Assembly (NCBI GenBank): GCA_040766325.1
Contig: JAXGQR010000004.1
Coordinates: 124,001 to 188,000 of the forward strand
Length of the DNA: 64,000 nt
Direction: 5' to 3'
Origin: Dehalobacterium sp040766325
GTDB lineage: Bacteria > Bacillota > Dehalobacteriia > Dehalobacteriales > Dehalobacteriaceae
The position numbers were made by a program, and so were the translations under genes. The notes below the pieces were generated by a model that did not search any database, was not told the DNA's origin, and was given only the letters and a program-made list of their open reading frames with translations. Positions 1 through 9,314 of this stretch are shown in pieces. Each line of letters opens with the position of its first letter. Position 1 is the stretch's first letter.

Positions 1-237
1 TGCGAAAGTGGCGAACTCTTTATGAAATATTTTAAAGAATACCTGACTGAAATGTTTATCAGGTATTCAAATGAAATAAGGGTTAACGCCCCAGCCGATT
101 TCGTGTTGAACCATCTTGTGGGAAGTTTTTCTGAAACAGTTAAATGGTGGGTAGATAACAAGATGAAGTACACACCTGAAGAAACGGCCCGATATTTTAT
201 AGAACTTAGCTGTATCAATAAAATTATTGATACATAG
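1..237 (+). CDS. TetR/AcrR-type regulator, C-terminal fragment (truncated by window start)
   Basis: The reading frame is open from base 1 and ends with TAG at 235-237; the first ATG (22) is internal, so this is the 3' end of a longer gene. The roughly 78 residues form amphipathic helices. The segment around HLVGSFSETVKWWVDNKMKY and the following 'PEE-ARYF' resemble the ligand-binding C-terminal domain of TetR regulators (helices 8-9). The DNA-binding half lies outside the window, so the assignment rests on the C-terminal pattern only. The adjacent DUF6544 gene points towards it and might be co-regulated, but nothing here proves that. Confidence 0.55.
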   Translation, partial: CESGELFMKYFKEYLTEMFIRYSNEIRVNAPADFVLNHLVGSFSETVKWWVDNKMKYTPEETARYFIELSCINKIIDT

Positions 238-253
238 GCCGTAAAAATTAATA

Positions 254-285
254 GGGTACTGCCCTTAAATTAAGTTTCAGTACCC
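254..285. repeat. Palindromic element, copy 1 (possible terminator)
   Basis: The arms GGGTACTG and CAGTACCC form a perfect 8-bp stem around about 16 bases. The element lies between the convergent ends of the TetR and DUF6544 genes. A related palindrome is at 1483-1520. On the minus strand both read GGGTACTG-NNN-CTTAAT...TTTAAG-(A)-GGCAGTAC, so they are probably copies of one dispersed repeat. The rest of 238-497 shows no gene. Confidence 0.5.
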
Positions 286-497
286 GATCGATATTATTTA
301 TTTAATAATTATTTCGCTTTATCTTTATTGTTTACTCCAGCCTGGGCGGCAGCTATCAAAATAGACCAATCATTAATATCTATTATTGTGGAACACCTTA
401 TATATAAATACCTATAAGTATTACTCATTTCACTTCTCGCTTGTTAAATGAACATGATATAAATTTGATAAAAAATCATTTGCACTATCTAAATATT

Positions 498-1340
498 TTA
501 GTAATTATTATACTCAATTTCTGTAACTTCAAAATTAAACCAATTAAAATCTCCTGTATCTAATTTCCAAGTAACGTCCCCTTTGGTAGGTATCCCGATT
601 CCCTCAAATTCTTTATAATCTCGTACAGGAATTGACCATGTCTCTAACCTGATTTCCCCATTAAAATCACCATATCTTTCAGCCTCAAAATTAATAACCT
701 GCCATTTATCATTAAATGTAAATATTCCTGAAGCCGTTATCTCTCCATAAGTCATCGTCACTTTGGCATTATATTGATCCAGCTCTTCCCAAGTTAAGTA
801 TTCATTCAAAGCTGCAGTAGGGAACCACATTGTCTCCGCCAGATATCTTAATAGGCTACCTTGGTCGATTTCTTTTCCCGTAGAATCTGCAACTGTAAAT
901 AAGGAATGCATTTTGATTAGCATATTTCCTTTTCCGTTCGCGTATTTATCCCTTCCTGAAATATAGAATAGCGGAGCAAGCTTAATCTTTGCTTTCCAGA
1001 TGAAACCTGGCTCATCTGTAGTAAAATATTGTTCTGCTTCAACTGGCATCCATGGCTTATCATTTTCCAATCGCATATATGCTTTTTGTTTTACGTGAAC
1101 AGAAACTATTTTTTCTTTTCCAATAATTCCAGTGTATTCAAGCCACTTCTTAACATTTTGCGGTAACCCAGATAAATCTTCATTAGTCACAATTTCACCC
1201 TTGTTTTTTACCTTGCTATAAAGTTCTTCAATTTCCTTTTCTACTTTTTGATTAAACACATATTTAGCTATAAAAGAAACTGTTAAAAATATAGCAATGA
1301 GAACTACCACAATAATTAACATAATTTTTATTTTTGACAT
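498..1340 (-). CDS. DUF6544-family protein, membrane-anchored
   Basis: This protein of about 280 residues has one N-terminal membrane helix (about residues 4-28, rich in I, V and L), then a soluble domain. It resembles the DUF6544 (formerly DUF6920) family, with the conserved KPWMPVEAEQYF-type segment, 'AETMWFPTAALN' in the middle and a C-terminal 'FEGIGIPTKGDVTWKL'. Function is unknown; members are often near TetR regulators. I chose the ATG at 1340 over the GTG at 1355 because GAGGCAGG lies 6 bases upstream of it. The stop is TAA. The 234-bp gap to ppdK holds only a terminator-like palindrome. Confidence 0.6.
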   Translation of the reverse strand: MSKIKIMLIIVVVLIAIFLTVSFIAKYVFNQKVEKEIEELYSKVKNKGEIVTNEDLSGLPQNVKKWLEYTGIIGKEKIVSVHVKQKAYMRLENDKPWMPVEAEQYFTTDEPGFIWKAKIKLAPLFYISGRDKYANGKGNMLIKMHSLFTVADSTGKEIDQGSLLRYLAETMWFPTAALNEYLTWEELDQYNAKVTMTYGEITASGIFTFNDKWQVINFEAERYGDFNGEIRLETWSIPVRDYKEFEGIGIPTKGDVTWKLDTGDFNWFNFEVTEIEYNNY

Positions 1341-1482
1341 GTTAACCTGCCTCACATAAAAAACATAGACTACTGATTACTTGCAAAAATGTCTGTATGC
1401 TTTTAGCATAAACTTTCCTTCTCATATTATTTCGTAATAATCTACTTATGCTCATTATAGCACTTTTTTGCCTTATAAGTAG

Positions 1483-1520
1483 AAAAAAGTACTGCCTCTT
1501 AAACTCATTAAGTGACAGTA
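1483..1520 (-). terminator. Rho-independent terminator of ppdK; palindromic element, copy 2
   Basis: Read on the minus strand, downstream of ppdK, this is a stem of about 14 bp with one mismatch (GTACTGTCACTTAA paired with TTTAAGAGGCAGTAC) followed by TTTTTT. It is closely similar to the palindrome at 254-285. Confidence 0.7.
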
Positions 1521-1589
1521 CCCTTGTTCTGATTATTCATGAAGCGCATAATGTCTTGAACCTGCGTGTTTGACCAATACTATTTGATT

Positions 1590-4246
1590 TTACCTCGATT
1601 GCACCTTGTGGTTTACCACAGCCTGGGCAGCAGCCAGTCGGGCAATCGGTACCCGGAAAGGAGAACAACTGACAAAGTCTAAACCCAATTGATGGCAAGT
1701 TTGGATGGATTCAGGATCCCCACCATGCTCCCCGCAAATCCCGATCAACAAATCCGGTTTGGTGCTCCGTCCACCTTTCACAGCCATATCCATTAATTTA
1801 CCTACCCCCTGAGGATCGATGGTCACAAAGGGATTTTCTTTTAAGACTTTATGATCCAGATAATGTTGCAGGAATTTTCCTTCTGCATCATCTCGAGAAA
1901 ACCAAAGGTGGTCTGAGTTAAGTCGTTAGTACCAAAGGAAAAGAAATCTGCTTCCATGGCAATTTCATCGGCTGTTAAGGCTGCTCTAGGCACTTCGATC
2001 ATCGTCCCCACTGTGTACTCAAATTCCACACCTGTTTCTTTCATTACCTGCTCTGCAATCTCCACCGTTTGCTTACGCAGGAAAGCCAGCTCATTTACGT
2101 GGATAACCAAGGATTTCCACTTCAGGTATGGCTTTAATTCCTTCCTTCGTCAGTTGAGCCATCGCCTGGAAGATTGCTCGGGCCTGCATGGCATAGATTT
2201 CGGGATAAGTAATGCCTAAACGACAACCTCTGAGACCAAGCATGGGGTTAAATTCATGGAGCTCCTCTACTTTTTTCAACAATTTTTCTTCTTCTTAATT
2301 AACTCAGGATCTCCGCCGGTGCATTTTAACTTTGTAATTTCAACCAAAAGATCTTCCCGGTTAGGCAGGAATTCATGTAAAGGAGGATCCAGCAAGCGAA
2401 TGCACACAGGATAACCTTCCATGGATTTCAAAATACCGTAAAAGTCCTCCTGTTGGAAGGGTAAAAGATGCCCCAGCGCCTCTTCTCTTTCTTCAGCAGT
2501 ATCCGCCATAATCATCTTTTGCACAAAAGGCAGACGCTCTTGCTCCATAAACATATGCTCTGTACGCGTTAAACCAATACCAGAAGCTCCAAATTCCCGG
2601 GCTTTTTTAGCATCTGCCGGAGTATCTGCATTAGCCCTGACACCTAAGGTTCTGATTTCATCTGCCCAACCTAAGAATTCGGCAAAATCTCCTCCCAGTT
2701 CCGGTGCGATTGTAGGTACCTCACCTAAAATCACCTTGCCGGTGGCGCCATCGATGGAGATAGTATCGCCTTCTTTTATAGTGAGATCTCCCACGGTAAA
2801 TAATTTCTGCTGGTAATCAATTTTAATTGCTTCACAGCCGCAAACAGCAGGTTTACCCATACCACGGGCTACTACGGCAGCGTGACTGGTCATCCCTCCA
2901 CGGCTGGTCAGCACGCCTTGAGCCATTACTAAACCATGAATATCGTCCGGCGTAGTTTCCGTACGCACCAAGATTACTTTTTTACCGGCTTTGCCCTGGG
3001 CTTCAGCATCATTGGCCGTAAAGACCACACTACCATAAGCCGCTCCAGGAGAAGCAGGAAGTCCCGTGGCAATAACTTGAAATTTAGCATTAACATCAAT
3101 TTGCGGATGAAGCAATTGATTGATCTGCAAAGGATCTACGCGAAGTATGGCTTCTTCCTTGGTGATTAAGCCTTCGTGCACCATATCAACAGCAACCTTC
3201 ATGGCAGCAGCAGCAGTTCTTTTTCCGTTTCTGGTCTGAAGCATAAAGAGTTTGCCTCGTTCCACAGTAAACTCAATATCCTGCATATCTCGATAATGTT
3301 TCTCTAAGAGCTGGCTGATATCCTCAAATTGCCGATAAATTTCCGGCATATCCTCTTCCAAACGGGAAATTGGTAATGGTGTTCGAATACCGGCTACTAC
3401 ATCCTCGCCCTGGGCATTAATCAAATATTCACCATATAATTTCTTTTCTCCCGTCGCGGGATTTCTCGTAAAGGCTACCCCGGTACCACAATCATCACCC
3501 ATATTGCCAAAAACCATGGCCTGCACATTGACCGCAGTGCCCAAATCATCAGGAATCTTGTTATGTTTGCGATACACAATAGCCCGGTCGCTATTCCAGG
3601 AACCGAAAACAGCTTTTATCGCTAAAAGCAGTTGTTGATAGGGATCTTGTGGAAAATCTGCGCCGGTATGTTTGCGATACAAGGATTTATAGCTTTCGAT
3701 AACTTTATGTAAGGCCTCTACCGTCAGTTGATTATCAAACTGAACATGCTCTGCTTCTTTCTTCTCAGCCAAGATCGCTTCAAATTCATGATGAGGTACA
3801 CCCATCGCTACATCACCAAACATATGGATGAACCGACGATAACAATCCAAGGCAAAGCGCTCGTTATTGGTGGATTTTATCATTCCTTGAACAGAGGTAT
3901 CCGTCAAACCTAAATTTAAGATCGTATCCATCATGCCTGGCATGGAAAACTTAGCCCCGGAACGTACAGAAACCAAAAGGGGATTTTCGCTATCGCCGAA
4001 TTTTTTCCCAATTTTCCTCTCCAGATCTTTGAGTCCCTGTTCCAACTCTTCTTCCAAGCCGGGGGGAAATTTTTCTCCAAAAACATAATACTCATTACAA
4101 GCCTCGGTAGTAATGGTTAATCCGGGCGGAACCGGGAGTCCAATGTTGGTCATTTCCGCCAAGTTGGCTCCTTTACCTCCCAGTAAATCTTTCATATCTG
4201 CCTTTCCTTCCTGAAACAGATATACATACTTTTTCTTATTTGGCAT
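1590..4246 (-). pseudogene. ppdK: Pyruvate, phosphate dikinase, disrupted by three frame breaks
   Basis: PPDK interconverts pyruvate + ATP + Pi and PEP + AMP + PPi. Four consecutive pieces together cover the usual length of about 880 residues. The first 650 residues hold the ATP-grasp domain and the swivelling phospho-His domain, with GGMTSHAAVVARG containing the catalytic His and the regulatory Thr two residues before it. The C-terminal PEP-binding barrel is broken at about 2283 (one base missing in a T run), at about 2110 (about 8 bases missing, between 'PEVEI' and 'LVIHVNE') and at about 1898 (one base missing in an A run after TQTTFGF). The frames resume correctly to NHKVQSR. The gene overlaps ppsR by 11 bases and its RBS is AGGGGGAG. 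It could be a true pseudogene, but two of three breaks are homopolymer slips, so error is possible. Confidence 0.9.
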
Positions 4247-5066
4247 TTTTCTCCCCCTTATAATATAGTTCTAGTATTTTCCCGGCAGTCTCTTCGATTG
4301 CCCGATTAGAAACATCAATCACGACACAACCAATACGTTTAAAAATACTTTCCGCATACTCCAATTCTTCAATAATTCGGTTGATATTGGCATAGTCGGC
4401 TCCGGCGTTTAAACCTAAAGCCCTTAATCTCTCGTTCCTGATTCTATTAAGTGCTTCAGCTTTTATCGTTAAACCTATTATTTTTTTGGGATTAATCTCA
4501 AATAATTCCTGAGGTGGTGCAATCTCGGGCACCAAAGGCATATTAGCTGCCTTTATTTTCTTATGACCTAAATACATGCAAACCGGGGTTTTAGAGGTTC
4601 GAGACACCCCTGTTAAAACAACATCTGCTTGAATCAAGCCTCGAGCATCTTTCCCGTCGTCATATTTGACCGCAAACTCCACGGCTTCTATCTTGCGGAA
4701 ATAATCCCGGTCCATCTTTCTTAACAAACCTGTCTCCATCTTCGGCTGCTGCCCGGAAACCTTAGTTACCGCATCCAGAGTAGGCCCTAAAAGATCTACA
4801 CATGGAATCTGATTTTCCTGGGACAAGCGAGCAATCTCTTGTCTCAGTTCATTGACAACCACCGTAAAGATAATCACACTTTTGTACTCAGCCGCTTCCT
4901 TAAAAATTGTTTCAATTTCTGACTTCTCAGAAACATAAGGCACCCGGCGTATTTCTACCCCTTCGCCATCAAACTGGCTGGCTGCAGCACGGGCCAGCAG
5001 ATCTGCTGTCTCCCCTAGGGAATCGGAAACAACAAATATTACCGGTTTGTCTTTGTTCACATTCAT
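4236..5066 (-). CDS. ppsR: Pyruvate, phosphate dikinase regulatory protein (PDRP, DUF299)
   Basis: This is the bifunctional kinase/pyrophosphorylase that inactivates PPDK by ADP-dependent phosphorylation of the Thr next to the catalytic His and reactivates it by phosphorolysis. The 276 residues match the family. It opens with the 'VVSDSLGETAD' motif, has the P-loop-like segment GVSRTSKTPVCMYL (about 154-167), and ends in the nucleotide-binding C-terminal half with 'NRAIEETA'. It lies directly upstream of ppdK (11-bp overlap) and 9 bp downstream of ccpN. The three form a gluconeogenic PEP-control unit known from other Firmicutes. If ppdK is really broken, this enzyme has no intact local target. 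Confidence 0.93.
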   Translation of the reverse strand: MNVNKDKPVIFVVSDSLGETADLLARAAASQFDGEGVEIRRVPYVSEKSEIETIFKEAAEYKSVIIFTVVVNELRQEIARLSQENQIPCVDLLGPTLDAVTKVSGQQPKMETGLLRKMDRDYFRKIEAVEFAVKYDDGKDARGLIQADVVLTGVSRTSKTPVCMYLGHKKIKAANMPLVPEIAPPQELFEINPKKIIGLTIKAEALNRIRNERLRALGLNAGADYANINRIIEELEYAESIFKRIGCVVIDVSNRAIEETAGKILELYYKGEKNAK

Positions 5067-5075
5067 AAATTTTTT

Positions 5076-5726
5076 TTAATCCCCTTCCAATAATTCCAGG
5101 AAGATCCTGGTGACATTCGTTTTTGTGAATCTGCCAACCACTTCCGGCAAACCAAAATTAGGCCCCTCTACTGCGCATGGCCGCACCACAGGAAGACCGT
5201 CTATCTGATGCTCAATGATTTTTTTGGTGGCCTCAAAAATGGACTCATCTAAGGTAGTAGTAATAATATTGGGCATTCTGGTCATAATTACGTTTACCGG
5301 CATACTATGCAAATCTCCCTGGCCTAAAGTCAACTTTAAAAGATCTTTTCTGGAAACGGCCCCTTGTAAAATACCCCCTTGGCTCACGATAAAGAGGGTT
5401 CCCACATCGCTGATAAACATTTTCACAATGGTATCATAGACAGAGGCTTCTTCCCGCTCGACAATGGGCACGGATTTACAATCCTTAACCTTCATATCCA
5501 TGACCTTTTCCGAAATCATTGTACGAGAACTCCCACCCACATAAAAATAACCCACCCGAGGCTTGGCATCAATGAGACCTGCCATGACTAAAATGGTCAA
5601 ATCCGCTCTCAAAGCCGCTCTTGAAAGATTAAGATGTTGGGCAATATTTTCACCGGTAATCGGTCCGTTTTCTTTAACAATAAGTATAATCTCTTTCTGT
5701 CGCTCTGTTAATTGAATATTTGTCAC
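5076..5726 (-). CDS. ccpN: CcpN-type transcriptional repressor with CBS domains
   Basis: The N-terminal winged helix (about residues 1-65) contains NGPITGENIAQHLNLSRAALR and the signature PRVGYFYVGG. Two CBS domains follow (about residues 75-200), ending 'VGRFTKTNVTRIFLELL'. CcpN represses gluconeogenic genes in Bacillus, and the CBS pair binds adenine nucleotides. The start is taken as GTG (VTNIQLTERQ) by comparison with family N-termini; the ORF could begin 21 bases earlier, and the Shine-Dalgarno (AAGGGG) is unusually close to this GTG. It lies upstream of ppsR-ppdK, as in other Firmicutes. A terminator separates it from glyS. Confidence 0.9.
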   Translation of the reverse strand: MTNIQLTERQKEIILIVKENGPITGENIAQHLNLSRAALRADLTILVMAGLIDAKPRVGYFYVGGSSRTMISEKVMDMKVKDCKSVPIVEREEASVYDTIVKMFISDVGTLFIVSQGGILQGAVSRKDLLKLTLGQGDLHSMPVNVIMTRMPNIITTTLDESIFEATKKIIEHQIDGLPVVRPCAVEGPNFGLPEVVGRFTKTNVTRIFLELLEGD

Positions 5727-5874
5727 CCCCTTCGACTGTAAGAACACTTAGAGGAATGTGATACATTATTAGGTTTATTTAATAATATAACATATACTAT
5801 ATTTAATTTTCCTTTAACAGTCAATAGGAATTATTGCAGAATATGGGGTAATAATGACGAAAGCCTTCATCACG

Positions 5875-5906
5875 AAAAAAACTTGGTGAAAACTCACCAA
5901 GTTTTT
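5875..5906 (-). terminator. Rho-independent terminator after glyS
   Basis: The core stem ACTTGGTGA/TCACCAAGT has a 4-base loop and extends with A-T pairs to 13 bp. A T run follows on the minus strand. It sits directly downstream of the glyS TGA at 5915. Confidence 0.85.
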
Positions 5907-5914
5907 GACTTGCT

Positions 5915-7993
5915 TCAATCTACTAATTGGGAAAGATCTGCTATATCCTTAACATAATCTGCAATTTGCTTTAATAAGGCGAGGCGATTTTCTTTGATCT
6001 TTTCATCCTCCACCATAACCATGACGGCGGTAAAAAAATCATCAATTACAGTTCTTAATTCTCCGATCATACCCAGAGCCTTTTGATAATCCTTGGACTG
6101 CACGTAAGAATCGGCATCCTTTTTGACCTTTTGGAATTCCTGATAAAGCCGGTTTTCCGCCGGATCGGAGAAGAGGTCCTCCCTGACCCGGCTGTGCACA
6201 GCATTTTTGGCCAGGTTAGCTGCCCGCTTATAACCGGTAATTAGCTGACGAAACTCTTCTGTTTCCCTAAAAGCACTTAAAGCGACAGCTTTTTGTTTCG
6301 CCTCACCCAAATTGTCCAGCTGACCTACTAAAACAGCATTAATCACATCGTAACGAACTCCGGAATCAGACAAAACATTTTCCATTCTCTGCTGGAAAAA
6401 GGCCAGGAGGTCCTCCCTGGTTTTCTCCTGAGAATTAAGGAAATCAACTTGTTCCGACAAGAGTTGATAAGATTTTTCCACCATTGCCTTCAGGGATATT
6501 GTCAGATCTCGCTCTAAAATAGTATGTACAATACCCAAGGCCTGTCTGCGCAGGGCATAAGGATCCTGAGATCCGGTGGGCTGAATATCCATGCCAAAAA
6601 ATCCTACAATGCTATCCATTTTATCAGCCATGGACACTGCCATGCCCACTTTTGTGGCCGGAACCTCATCACCGGCAAAGCGAGGCAAATAATGCTCCCT
6701 AATGGCAACTGCCACCGACTCCTCTTCCCCGGCATGTCGGGCATAGTATTCGCCCATAATACCCTGGAGTTCAGGAAATTCATACACCACATTGGAAACG
6801 AGGTCAGCTTTGGCCAAAAAAGCGGCGCGACTCGTTGCTTGAAGCTCCTCTGGGGAGAAGCCTAATTGCGTCCCGATAAAATGAGCAAGTTTTTCTATAC
6901 GCTTAACTTTGTTAGCCAAGGTGCCCAATTTTTCGTGGAAAACGATTGTTTCCAGCTTCGCCACATTATCCGCCAAATTTTTCTTAAGATCTTCCGTATA
7001 AAAGAATTCCGCATCAGCTAACCTGGCACGCAGCACCTTTTCATTTCCCGCAGTCACAATTTCGATATGCTCTGCTAAGCCATTGCGCACCGTGATAAAT
7101 TTGGGCAACAAAGTGCCGTCTTCTTTGAATACGGGAAAATATCGTTGATGCTCCCGCATGGGCGTGATTAATACTTCTTGAGGTAAAGCCAAATATTTTT
7201 CTTCAAAACCGCCGCATAGAGCAGTAGGGTATTCCAAGAGTTGGGTGACTTCTTCCAATAATTTTTCGTCCTTATATACCTTCCCGCCATTTTCCGCGGC
7301 CACGGCAGTGATCTGTTCCCAAATAAGCTCTTTTCTTTCTTCCTGATCGACAAAACAATAATTTTCATTTAATTTTGTTATATATTCTTGAGCCGAAGCT
7401 AATTCTACCACACCGGAACCTAGGAAACGGTGACTGCGACTAAAGCGGTCCGCCTTAATATCTCCGATGGTTACATCTAATACTTCTGTGCCAAACAGGG
7501 CTACGATCCAGCGTATGGGACGAGCAAATTTCAAGTCTGAATCCCCCCAGCGCATAGGTTTGGGGAAATACAACTTATGTATGATATTGGTCAACATCTC
7601 TGGAAGCACCGTCTCGGCCGGTTGCCCGGGATTTCTTTTTGAAGCAAAAACATACTTGCCGGCTGGGGTTTCTTTAACCACCAAATCCTCCACCTGAACA
7701 CCTTGCCCCCGGGCAAAGCCCAAAACCGCTTTTGTAGGATTGCCATCACCATCGTAAGCTGCTTTAATAGAGGGTCCTTTCACCTCTTCGGTCAAATCCG
7801 GTTGGTGCTCCGCAAGGCCATTTACCAGCAAGGCTAATCTACGGGGCGTGCCATAAACATTGACAGATGTATAATTTAGTCGAAGCTCCTTTAAACCCGC
7901 CTCGGACAGATCTTTCATCTGTTTCAGGGCCGGTGCCATAAAGCGGGCGGGAATTTCTTCTGTTCCCAGTTCAAATAATAAATCCTTAGCCAT
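5915..7993 (-). CDS. glyS: Glycine-tRNA ligase, beta subunit
   Basis: This is the beta chain of the tetrameric (alpha2-beta2) bacterial glycyl-tRNA synthetase. The 692 residues match the family. The start is typical (LLFELGTEEIPARFM). PKPMRWGDSDLKFARPIRWI is the conserved block near residues 145-164, an HD-like and body domain follows, and the C-terminus ends in an anticodon-binding helical bundle (VMVEDEKIKENRLALLKQIA). The start ATG is 3 bases after the glyQ stop, so translation is probably coupled. Expression should be controlled by the upstream glycine T-box. Confidence 0.97.
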   Translation of the reverse strand: MAKDLLFELGTEEIPARFMAPALKQMKDLSEAGLKELRLNYTSVNVYGTPRRLALLVNGLAEHQPDLTEEVKGPSIKAAYDGDGNPTKAVLGFARGQGVQVEDLVVKETPAGKYVFASKRNPGQPAETVLPEMLTNIIHKLYFPKPMRWGDSDLKFARPIRWIVALFGTEVLDVTIGDIKADRFSRSHRFLGSGVVELASAQEYITKLNENYCFVDQEERKELIWEQITAVAAENGGKVYKDEKLLEEVTQLLEYPTALCGGFEEKYLALPQEVLITPMREHQRYFPVFKEDGTLLPKFITVRNGLAEHIEIVTAGNEKVLRARLADAEFFYTEDLKKNLADNVAKLETIVFHEKLGTLANKVKRIEKLAHFIGTQLGFSPEELQATSRAAFLAKADLVSNVVYEFPELQGIMGEYYARHAGEEESVAVAIREHYLPRFAGDEVPATKVGMAVSMADKMDSIVGFFGMDIQPTGSQDPYALRRQALGIVHTILERDLTISLKAMVEKSYQLLSEQVDFLNSQEKTREDLLAFFQQRMENVLSDSGVRYDVINAVLVGQLDNLGEAKQKAVALSAFRETEEFRQLITGYKRAANLAKNAVHSRVREDLFSDPAENRLYQEFQKVKKDADSYVQSKDYQKALGMIGELRTVIDDFFTAVMVMVEDEKIKENRLALLKQIADYVKDIADLSQLVD

Positions 7994-7995
7994 GA

Positions 7996-8964
7996 TTAAG
8001 CCTCCTTACCATCACTATTGGTCTGTCCTTGAAGGTCATTTGAGCTCCCCTTTACTTCTGACAAAGGAGCAAGGCCCATTTCTTCGCGCTTTTTTTGATC
8101 TTTTATCAGAGGAAAGCCAAGGCTCTCTCGCTGTTTCACATAGGCCAGGCTAACCACCTTGGCCAAATTGCGCACCCGGGTGATATAGCTTTGCCGCTCC
8201 GTAACGCTTATGGCCCCCCGGGCATCCAGCAGATTAAAGGAGTGGGAGCATTTCAGTACATAATCATAGGCTGGCTGCACCAGACCATGTTCAATGGTTC
8301 TGTTAAATTCTTCCTCATACATCTCAAAAAGCTGAAAAAGCATCGCGGTGTCGGCTACGGTGAAGTTATAATGAGAATAATCCACCTCTGTTTGATGATG
8401 CACATCTCCATAGGTAATTCCATTGACCCATTCAATATCATAAACACTGTCTACCTTTTGAATAAACATCGCTAAACGTTCGATTCCATAGGTAATCTCT
8501 CCGCTTACCGGGCGACATTCCAAACCTCCGAATTGCTGAAAATAGGTGAACTGAGTGATTTCCATCCCGTCCAGCCATACCTCCCAGCCTAGACCCCATG
8601 CTCCTAAGTTAGCCGATTCCCAATTGTCCTCCACAAGACGGATATCATGCTCCTCTGGTTTTATTCCAATGGCGCGCAGGCTGTCCATATAAAGCTCCAC
8701 AATGTTATCCGGGGAAGGTTTAAGGATTACCTGATATTGATAATAATGCTGTAAGCGGTTGGGGTTTTCCCCATAGCGCCCATCAGTAGGACGTCGGGAA
8801 GGTTCCACATAGGCCACATCCCACGGTTCCGGGCCTAAAGCTCGAAGAGCCGTGGCCGGGTTCATGGTACCGGCGCCCTTTTCCATATCATAGGGCTGTT
8901 GAATAATACAATTTTGTTCACCCCAGAATTTGTTCAAATGCAAAATAAGATCCTGGAAATTCAT
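7996..8964 (-). CDS. glyQ: Glycine-tRNA ligase, alpha subunit
   Basis: This is the catalytic alpha chain of glycyl-tRNA synthetase. It shows the class II core: MNFQDLILHLNKFWGEQNC at the start, then GAGTMNPATALRALGPEPW and EPSRRPTDGRYGENPNRLQ. At about 322 residues it is slightly longer than the usual 295-300. The extra part is a low-complexity C-terminal tail after 'QREALGFPLI'-like sequence, ending GSSNDLQGQTNSDGKEA. The ATG at 8964 has a GGGAGG Shine-Dalgarno. An upstream in-frame start at 9024 would lie in the T-box terminator and is rejected. Confidence 0.97.
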   Translation of the reverse strand: MNFQDLILHLNKFWGEQNCIIQQPYDMEKGAGTMNPATALRALGPEPWDVAYVEPSRRPTDGRYGENPNRLQHYYQYQVILKPSPDNIVELYMDSLRAIGIKPEEHDIRLVEDNWESANLGAWGLGWEVWLDGMEITQFTYFQQFGGLECRPVSGEITYGIERLAMFIQKVDSVYDIEWVNGITYGDVHHQTEVDYSHYNFTVADTAMLFQLFEMYEEEFNRTIEHGLVQPAYDYVLKCSHSFNLLDARGAISVTERQSYITRVRNLAKVVSLAYVKQRESLGFPLIKDQKKREEMGLAPLSEVKGSSNDLQGQTNSDGKEA

Positions 8965-9000
8965 CTTTCTCCCTCCAATATTTTGAATATTAGAAAATAT

Positions 9001-9245
9001 AAAAACCCCTCGCCTCTGCAGCAAAGAGCTACAGGGACGAGAGGTTGTTTTCCCGCGGTTCCACCCTGATTGACATCAAAGTCCATCTTCATTCTTTGAT
9101 AACGGAGGAATCTCCGCTCCAGACTAATCGATACTCTTTCATCTGAAAAGCTCCGGAGTGCCTTCGTCAGTACTATTGCCGGTTCTCACCCACCCGGCTC
9201 TCTGCTCTAAAATCTGCTGACTACTTATCTCCATCATGGCATTCT
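9001..9245 (-). promoter_or_regulatory. Glycine T-box leader of glyQS
   Basis: The minus strand carries the invariant T-box sequence AGGGTGGAACCGCGG (complement of 9052-9067), which pairs with the uncharged tRNA acceptor end. Downstream is a long terminator stem of about 17 bp ending in TTTTT (9001-9043) that the antiterminator would compete with. Upstream, in the stem I internal loop, GAA-GGC-A (GGC is the complement of 9160-9162) gives a glycine specifier codon. This fits the downstream glyQS genes. Uncharged tRNA-Gly should permit readthrough. Confidence 0.95.
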
Positions 9246-9258
9246 TTATTATTCTACA

Positions 9259-9287
9259 ACTTTAGCAAAATTAAACTTCCTTGTCAA
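9259..9287 (-). promoter_or_regulatory. Probable sigma-A promoter of the T-box/glyQS unit
   Basis: TTGACA (complement of 9282-9287), a 17-bp spacer and TAAAGT (complement of 9259-9264) lie just upstream of the T-box. Confidence 0.55.
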
Positions 9288-9314
9288 CATTCTTTTCTAC
9301 TTCCTCTCAAACCA

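Noticed and set aside
6524..6865. Longer plus-strand ORFs opposite glyS, ppdK, mgtE and other genes
   Set aside because: They lie within strongly conserved genes on the other strand, have no RBS and resemble no family; they are shadow frames.
8965..9024. Extended glyQ start at 9024
   Set aside because: The extra codons fall in the T-box terminator; the ATG at 8964 has a proper RBS and matches the family N-terminus.
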